Part shown: positions 38,620 through 42,350 of the stretch, piece by piece
Numbering within the stretch: the stretch's first letter is position 1
Layout: the number at the start of each line of letters is the position of its first letter
IMG/VR virus record: IMGVR_UViG_3300036766_000065
Location: 1 to 42,350 of that record
DNA from: a virus
DNA: 42,350 nucleotides
Direction: 5' to 3' (one strand)
Notes under the pieces: generated by a model
Database searches by the model: none
The model's input: only the letters and a program-made list of their open reading frames with translations
What the model was told of the DNA's origin: nothing
Made by a program: the position numbers and the translations under genes

Positions 38620-39035
38620 GCTCTACTCCATCTTTCAATCTTCGGGTCAATGTCAAACTTTTTCTGTCGATCTTTCTCAATCCAATCCCGAACGTTTTCC
38701 TTTGCCCGCTTCAGTTGACCGCGCGGAACGGGAATTTTTTCGTTTTGCATGGCCGCGATGGCGTATCGCTCGGCTTCGTACTCTTCGACGTGGGGTCGAG
38801 CGTGGCCTTTATGCGCGGCCTCATAGAAATCGTGGCGATAGCGGACATGGCCGACCTCATGGAAGAAAATGAAAATGCCGTCGCGTGTATCGAGCGGTGG
38901 ACAATCAATCCGGCGCCTGTGCGGGTCCGTCTGCCCCCATAGCGTAGCGGTCGGTGGACGCTGATGCACGCGCCAGCCGCGCGGACGATGACGACGAACG
39001 ATCCCGTCAATCTGAATTGCGGTCAGGCGTGACAT
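38616..39035 (-). CDS. Small HExxH zinc metallopeptidase-like protein
   Basis: 139 residues from ATG 39035 (AAGGG upstream). IFIFFHEVGHVRYRHDF carries HExxH (zinc ligands and catalytic Glu) and EEYEAERYAIAAM about 20 residues later supplies the third ligand Glu, the gluzincin/ImmA-like layout. Phage proteins of this type may cleave a repressor or host factor early in infection; the target is unknown. The C-terminal half is basic and helical. Confidence 0.75.
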   Translation of the reverse strand: MSRLTAIQIDGIVRRHRPRGWRVHQRPPTATLWGQTDPHRRRIDCPPLDTRDGIFIFFHEVGHVRYRHDFYEAAHKGHARPHVEEYEAERYAIAAMQNEKIPVPRGQLKRAKENVRDWIEKDRQKKFDIDPKIERWSRA

Positions 39036-39204
39036 GGAGCCCTTCTCCCTCGGTCGTGTCATCAAAATCACTATCTATCCCGGCTGTTGCCTCAATGTCA
39101 ACAGGCCCAAGATACTCGCGCCACTTGCGCGAGCTTTTCCGGTCTTTTTCGGAGGGCAGAATTGGCATGGGGTGGCGAGCTTTCGGATCATACTTAGGCC
39201 GCAT
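39007..39204 (-). CDS. Hypothetical early protein, 65 aa
   Basis: ATG 39204 has GAGG six bases upstream, inside the end of the RepA-like gene. Begins MRPKYDPKARHPMPILPSEK, with a basic middle (KDRKSSRKWREYLG) and an acidic end (DSDFDDTTEGEG). No family recognised; overlaps the next gene by 29 bases. Confidence 0.55.
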   Translation of the reverse strand: MRPKYDPKARHPMPILPSEKDRKSSRKWREYLGPVDIEATAGIDSDFDDTTEGEGLHVTPDRNSD

Positions 39205-40669
39205 CTTCATCCTCGGCCGGCAGATACCAGAGGGTACGATTCGATTGTCCGCCAACGCCGGGATAGGCATAGCCAACAAGGCTCTTGGGGCCGCGTAGCG
39301 GGTTCGCCCGGCGCTGCAAAGCCTTCTGCACAGTCTTGACCCGGCGCTCGTATTCAGGGTCGGCTTCGTTGGGGAAACGGGGAGTAATCTCTTGCGCCAG
39401 GACATTCACGGTGCGCCCGTTGGCGGGGCCGTAGGCGTGCAACCGATCGAGCCCTTCGACCACCTTGAAGGTAAGAGGATCATCCTCGGCCGGCCCTTTC
39501 TTCTCGACTGTTGCGCTTTCCGGCGCCCATTTGAGGGTTTCGCCGCGGCCATTCTCGCCCCAAGTCGTGATCTCGCGCTTGATCCCGAACGGCCGACTGT
39601 CGTCGCCTCGGCCGACGCGGGAAAAGCGGCGCATGTCGTCCACTTCCTCAAGCTCCGCGAAAGCGTCAAAATTGGCAGTCGTGGCATTCGATCCGCGCAA
39701 GCCTTTCTTGCTGTCTTTGCCGACATGAGCAATGGTGAAAGACGCACATTCGAAATCGTCCATCAACTCGCGCGACATGCGATCATACAGGTTTGCGGAG
39801 GCCGGATTGTTTTCATCCAAGCCGGCGAGAGACCGTGAATAGGTATCGACTACAAGCAGGACAGGCTTGCGGTCGCCAAGAGCGGCGCGAATTTTGGCTT
39901 TGTATTCCGCCAGGCTTCCGGGCTCCCCAGCCAAGGGAACGTCCGTGATGAAAATGAAAGTCTCCATCAAGTCGTCAATGTTGATCCCGCGCGCATTCAT
40001 CCACGCTTCGGCGCGTTGCCCGAGATAGCTTTGCCCTTCCGACGACATATAGACGACAGGCCCATGCCGGTACACGCGAAGATGGCCCAAGACTGGAATG
40101 CCGGCCGCGACTGACATGGCCGCGTCGAGTGTGAACAAGCTCTTGCCCTTCTTCGGAGGACCATAGAGGACGAAATTTTCGCCTTCCATGATGACGTTCT
40201 CGATCAGCGGCGTCGGCGGAGGCAAGGCGAGAATGTCGGCAATCGTCAGGACGCGGACGCGATCTAGCTTTTCTTTCTTCGGCTCTTTCCAGGCGCCGAA
40301 CTCGGCCGAGTTATCCTTGGCGGGCTCGGGAGCGTCTGCCGATGGGCCACTGTAGCCCCCGGCTTGGGCAAAATGAAGCAATGAACCGTAACCCAAGCCC
40401 CCTTCTTTTGGAGGCATGGTTCTCCAAATTGTATCAAGTTCTCCATGAAATTCAGGGTCGATTTTTCCGTGAAGTAGAGCGTACCGATCTTCAATAGTTC
40501 CTGAATTTGTGGCTTGGACAGCCGCAACAAGATTGCGCCAACCCGTTCGATCTATTGGTTTCACAATAGAAACAAGGGTTAAAAGGTGATCCCAAGGCAC
40601 AGGTTCGCCAACAGCAGCGGAGGCTGGCGCTTCCGGGAGAAGTTCAGGTAGACCTTCGAGAACTGTCAA
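39194..40669 (-). CDS. RepA-like replicative helicase with PriCT-2-type N-terminal domain
   Basis: 491 residues. N-terminal ~110 (IDRTGWRNLVAAVQATNSGT, DTIWRTMPPKEGG) resemble primase C-terminal domain 2. Then an AAA_25/RepA-type RecA fold: NFVLYGPPKKGKSLFTLDAA (Walker A), HGPVVYMSSEGQ, KPVLLVVDTYSRS (Walker B), IAHVGKDSKKG. It should unwind DNA at the origin as a ring. TTG 40669 is preferred over TTG 40681: it forms TTGA with the primase stop and has GGGAG five bases upstream. C-terminal part is charged and may bind partners. Confidence 0.85.
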   Translation of the reverse strand: MTVLEGLPELLPEAPASAAVGEPVPWDHLLTLVSIVKPIDRTGWRNLVAAVQATNSGTIEDRYALLHGKIDPEFHGELDTIWRTMPPKEGGLGYGSLLHFAQAGGYSGPSADAPEPAKDNSAEFGAWKEPKKEKLDRVRVLTIADILALPPPTPLIENVIMEGENFVLYGPPKKGKSLFTLDAAMSVAAGIPVLGHLRVYRHGPVVYMSSEGQSYLGQRAEAWMNARGINIDDLMETFIFITDVPLAGEPGSLAEYKAKIRAALGDRKPVLLVVDTYSRSLAGLDENNPASANLYDRMSRELMDDFECASFTIAHVGKDSKKGLRGSNATTANFDAFAELEEVDDMRRFSRVGRGDDSRPFGIKREITTWGENGRGETLKWAPESATVEKKGPAEDDPLTFKVVEGLDRLHAYGPANGRTVNVLAQEITPRFPNEADPEYERRVKTVQKALQRRANPLRGPKSLVGYAYPGVGGQSNRTLWYLPAEDEDAA

Positions 40670-41190
40670 GGGCGCTCCCAAGTAACTAGCTGCGGTTCAC
40701 CCTTCAAGTGTAGCGTACCAGGCAATCTGAGAATGCGCGACAGGTTGCAAACTGCCGGGTCGGAGTGATAGTAGGCAATGATCCTGCGGCAGATTGGTTT
40801 GAAGTTCTTCAGGGGAACGGAAGTCAGCCAAAGAGCCTGCCCTTTGCCGGCGCTGGTGCGCACGATAATGTCGGGCTTCGAGTGCCAGGCGGTCGGAATG
40901 CCATTATCAAAGTCGGCGGGGATAGCGCGCACGCGCGTCACGTCCGCGTCGGTGACGTATCCCATAGGCTTAGGGCGGGTTTCGTTGAGCACATAGAAAA
41001 CAGCGTATCCTTCGGATTGGACCGCAAGCAACAAAGGCCAAGCCTTTTCTATCGTATCCGTAAACTCTCGAACGAAAAGATTTTGACCGCGAATTTTGTC
41101 ATGGATCAAACGGAAGCGGAGCGGGGTCTCGCCCGCTCCAGTCAGTGCTTCAATGAAGGATTTGGCGATCCCGATGTCAGCCGTGGGCAT
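40666..41190 (-). CDS. Prim-pol type DNA primase (RepB_primase-like)
   Basis: 174 residues, only the catalytic domain. IPADFDNG (~90) gives the metal-binding D-x-D, followed by IIVRTSAGKGQALWL and YHSDPAVCNLSRILRLPGTL, then HLKGEPQLV, the classic archaeo-eukaryotic primase pattern of RepB/phage primases. It synthesises primers for the family A polymerase. It overlaps the RepA-like helicase gene, so together they form a split primase-helicase such as RepB'/RepA of RSF1010. Confidence 0.85.
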   Translation of the reverse strand: MPTADIGIAKSFIEALTGAGETPLRFRLIHDKIRGQNLFVREFTDTIEKAWPLLLAVQSEGYAVFYVLNETRPKPMGYVTDADVTRVRAIPADFDNGIPTAWHSKPDIIVRTSAGKGQALWLTSVPLKNFKPICRRIIAYYHSDPAVCNLSRILRLPGTLHLKGEPQLVTWERP

Positions 41191-41425
41191 TTAGCAACGC
41201 CACAATTTGTTTAGCTTCAGCTTCAAGTTCAAAGTCTTGGAACTCCGGGTCTAAGATTGTTGCCAAATGAACCCCATTTCGAAAAATTTTTCCGTGCTTT
41301 TCTACCGTCCAGTGCGGGTGATGCTCGACTGCATGTTGCGCCGCTTGTTCTCTCATTATGTCGAAAGCATTGCCGCCAGTTGAAGTGTGCGACGGCCAAC
41401 CGTCGCGAGAATGATGCTCGGTCAT
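41177..41425 (-). CDS. Hypothetical early protein, 82 aa
   Basis: ATG 41425 overlaps the previous stop (ATGA). Begins MTEHHSRDGWPSHTSTGGNA; histidine-rich, with a beta segment WTVEKHGKIFRNGVHLATIL and a helical end FELEAEAKQIVALLNAHG. Could be a small DNA-binding or adaptor protein near the primase; family not recognised. Confidence 0.6.
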   Translation of the reverse strand: MTEHHSRDGWPSHTSTGGNAFDIMREQAAQHAVEHHPHWTVEKHGKIFRNGVHLATILDPEFQDFELEAEAKQIVALLNAHG

Positions 41426-41754
41426 GCTCTTGCTCCCTCGGAAAACGGAATGTTGATCCCGGCCGCTACACGGGCTTGAATGCGGGCGCGAGCGTCGGTT
41501 CTGACTTCGGACGGAAGCCAATAGCCCTGCCTCATGTAGCGCATGGCGCGACCGTAAGCGAACGGGTCGCTGTGATCCGATTGGGCATACAAGCGCGCGG
41601 CTTCACGCAATTGCCAGTCAGTGCCAAGAGCAAAGACCGGGCGAGCGGCCGGCGCATGGAGTGTTGGATCAGGAATGTCTTTGATAAATTCCTGCCAGCG
41701 TTGATTGATCAATTCCAGAAGCGGGGTCGTCTTACTGACGGCGCGAATTGTCAT
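41422..41754 (-). CDS. Hypothetical early protein, 110 aa, initiator candidate
   Basis: ATG 41754 overlaps the repeat-protein stop (ATGA). Contains LLELINQRWQEFIKDIPDPT, LREAARLYAQSDHSDPFAYG and RAMRYMRQGYWLPSEVRTDA; helical and basic. If the iterons are an origin, an iteron-binding protein is needed, and this and the 82-aa protein are the neighbours of the primase to test. No family recognised. Confidence 0.6.
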   Translation of the reverse strand: MTIRAVSKTTPLLELINQRWQEFIKDIPDPTLHAPAARPVFALGTDWQLREAARLYAQSDHSDPFAYGRAMRYMRQGYWLPSEVRTDARARIQARVAAGINIPFSEGARA

Positions 41755-42350
41755 TTGTTGTCGTGCTCCCATGCTTGTGCAAACGCGGTCGCTCTGGCTT
41801 CGTGGTAAGCCTTCAACGCGGGCGCTGTGGCTTCGTCGTAAGCCTTCCACGCGGGCGCTCTGGCTTCGTCGTAAGCCTTCTGCGCGGGCGCTCTGGCTTC
41901 GTCGTAAGCCTTCTGCGCGGGCGCTATGGCTTCGCGGTAAGCCTTCTGCGCGGACGCTATGGCTTTGTCGTAAGCCTTCTGCGCGGTCGCTCTGGCTTTG
42001 TCGTAAGCCTTCTGCGCGGGCGCTGTGGCTTCGCTGTAAGCCTTCCGCGCGGGCGCTGTGGCTTCGCTGTAAGCCTTCCACGCGGGCGCTCTGGCTTTGT
42101 CGTAAGCCTTCTGCGCGGTCGCCATGGCTTTACGGCAAGCCTTCAACGCGGGCGCTGTGGCTTCGTCGTAAGCCTTCCACGCGGGCGCTGTGGCTTCGTC
42201 GTAAGCCTTCTGCGCGGGCGCTCTGGCTTTACGGCAAGCCTTCCACGCGGGCGCTGAAAGCAAGTTTAGAGATGCCCAATTCCAATCGAATTTGTCCGCA
42301 ACTTCCAGACAAACATCGACGGTTGGAACAACTCCATTTGGAAAGAGCTT
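41751..42350 (-). CDS. 11-residue-repeat protein, 3' part (5' part at 151-1)
   Basis: Continuation of the gene that starts at 151. Residues 56-209 of the 222-residue product are 14 tandem 11-residue units of the form A-P/T-A-x-K-A-Y/C-x-x-A-x (APAWKAYDEAT, APAQKAYDEAR, ATAQKAYDKAI), then ATAFAQAWEHDNK. Period 11 with small residues facing one side and charged ones the other suggests a long right-handed helical bundle or rod. A local start at TTG 42263 gives 170 residues but lacks an RBS and ignores the head encoded across the junction. The stop is coupled to the next gene (ATGA). Role unknown. Confidence 0.8.
   Translation of the reverse strand, partial: KLFPNGVVPTVDVCLEVADKFDWNWASLNLLSAPAWKACRKARAPAQKAYDEATAPAWKAYDEATAPALKACRKAMATAQKAYDKARAPAWKAYSEATAPARKAYSEATAPAQKAYDKARATAQKAYDKAIASAQKAYREAIAPAQKAYDEARAPAQKAYDEARAPAWKAYDEATAPALKAYHEARATAFAQAWEHDNK
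41790..42260. repeat. 33-bp tandem repeat array inside the repeat-protein gene
   Basis: About 14 units of 33 bases, such as GCCTTCCACGCGGGCGCT with variable ends. Because the unit is a multiple of three, several frames on both strands stay open, producing large false ORFs. The copy number could be wrong in a short-read assembly. Confidence 0.9.
42269..42350. repeat. Terminal direct repeat, right copy (contig overlap)
   Basis: Exact second copy of bases 1-82. Both copies lie inside the coding sequence of the 11-residue-repeat protein, a further reason to regard them as one locus read twice. Confidence 0.95.

Noticed and set aside
41748-42257. Plus-strand and other-frame ORFs in the 33-bp repeat
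   Set aside because: A repeat unit divisible by three keeps all stop-free frames open; only the minus frame has a coherent head, RBS and coupled stop.
1-42350. tRNA genes, CRISPR arrays, integrase, transposons
   Set aside because: None could be supported: no cloverleaf-like or spacer-repeat pattern and no recombinase motifs were seen by eye.

Overview
The window is a near-complete tailed-phage genome with a podovirus plan. It has small and large terminase, a T7-type head-tail connector portal, scaffold, capsid, two tail tubular proteins, large internal virion proteins and tail fibre proteins, but no tape measure, no sheath, and no integrase or repressor that I recognise. There is no phage RNA polymerase; late genes are preceded by sigma70-like promoters (TTGAC-N17-TATCAT type), so host RNA polymerase is probably used. 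Moderately GC-rich sequence, the CTTGAC -35 form and the gene set suggest an alphaproteobacterial host, but this is an inference.

Bases 1-82 are repeated exactly at 42269-42350, so the contig closes on itself (about 42,268 unique bases). One gene runs straight through that junction: its 5' part is at 151-1 (minus) and the rest at 42350-41751. The window ends are therefore arbitrary and are not shown to be the physical phage ends.

Layout. (1) 435-1322 is an 888-base divergent control region without a convincing gene. It holds an iteron-like array (GCGTAGGACA, five direct copies plus two inverted), a perfect 10-bp hairpin, four CTCGSCGAG palindromes, a leftward promoter with an overlapping palindromic operator, and a rightward promoter placed at the terS start codon. 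(2) 1323-27626, plus strand, late genes: packaging, lysis (SAR endolysin, nested spanins, small membrane protein), portal, scaffold, capsid, small structural proteins, repeat-bearing tail proteins, tail tubes, internal virion proteins, tail fibre, holin candidate. (3) 434 leftward across the junction and down to 27577, minus strand, early genes: two small proteins including an 11-residue-repeat protein, prim-pol primase, RepA-like helicase, HExxH peptidase, SNF2-type helicase, RecB/Cas4-like nuclease (DUF2800), secreted trypsin-like protease, DUF2815 SSB candidate, family A DNA polymerase, VRR-NUC/resolvase-like nuclease, HTH-metallophosphoesterase, HAD phosphatase and a dNTP-diphosphohydrolase-domain protein. 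Most neighbours in this arm overlap by ATGA, TTGA or GTGA, so translation is probably coupled.

The most interesting signal is the combination of a plasmid-like primase/RepA helicase pair with an iteron array and hairpin in the control region. This points to a plasmid-style (RSF1010-like) replication origin in a lytic-looking podovirus. Other notable points are a highly folded 250-base leader before the nuclease gene, a family of 22-residue repeats shared by two tail proteins, carbohydrate-binding-like modules inserted in tail tube proteins, and a possible +1 frameshift joining two small structural ORFs.
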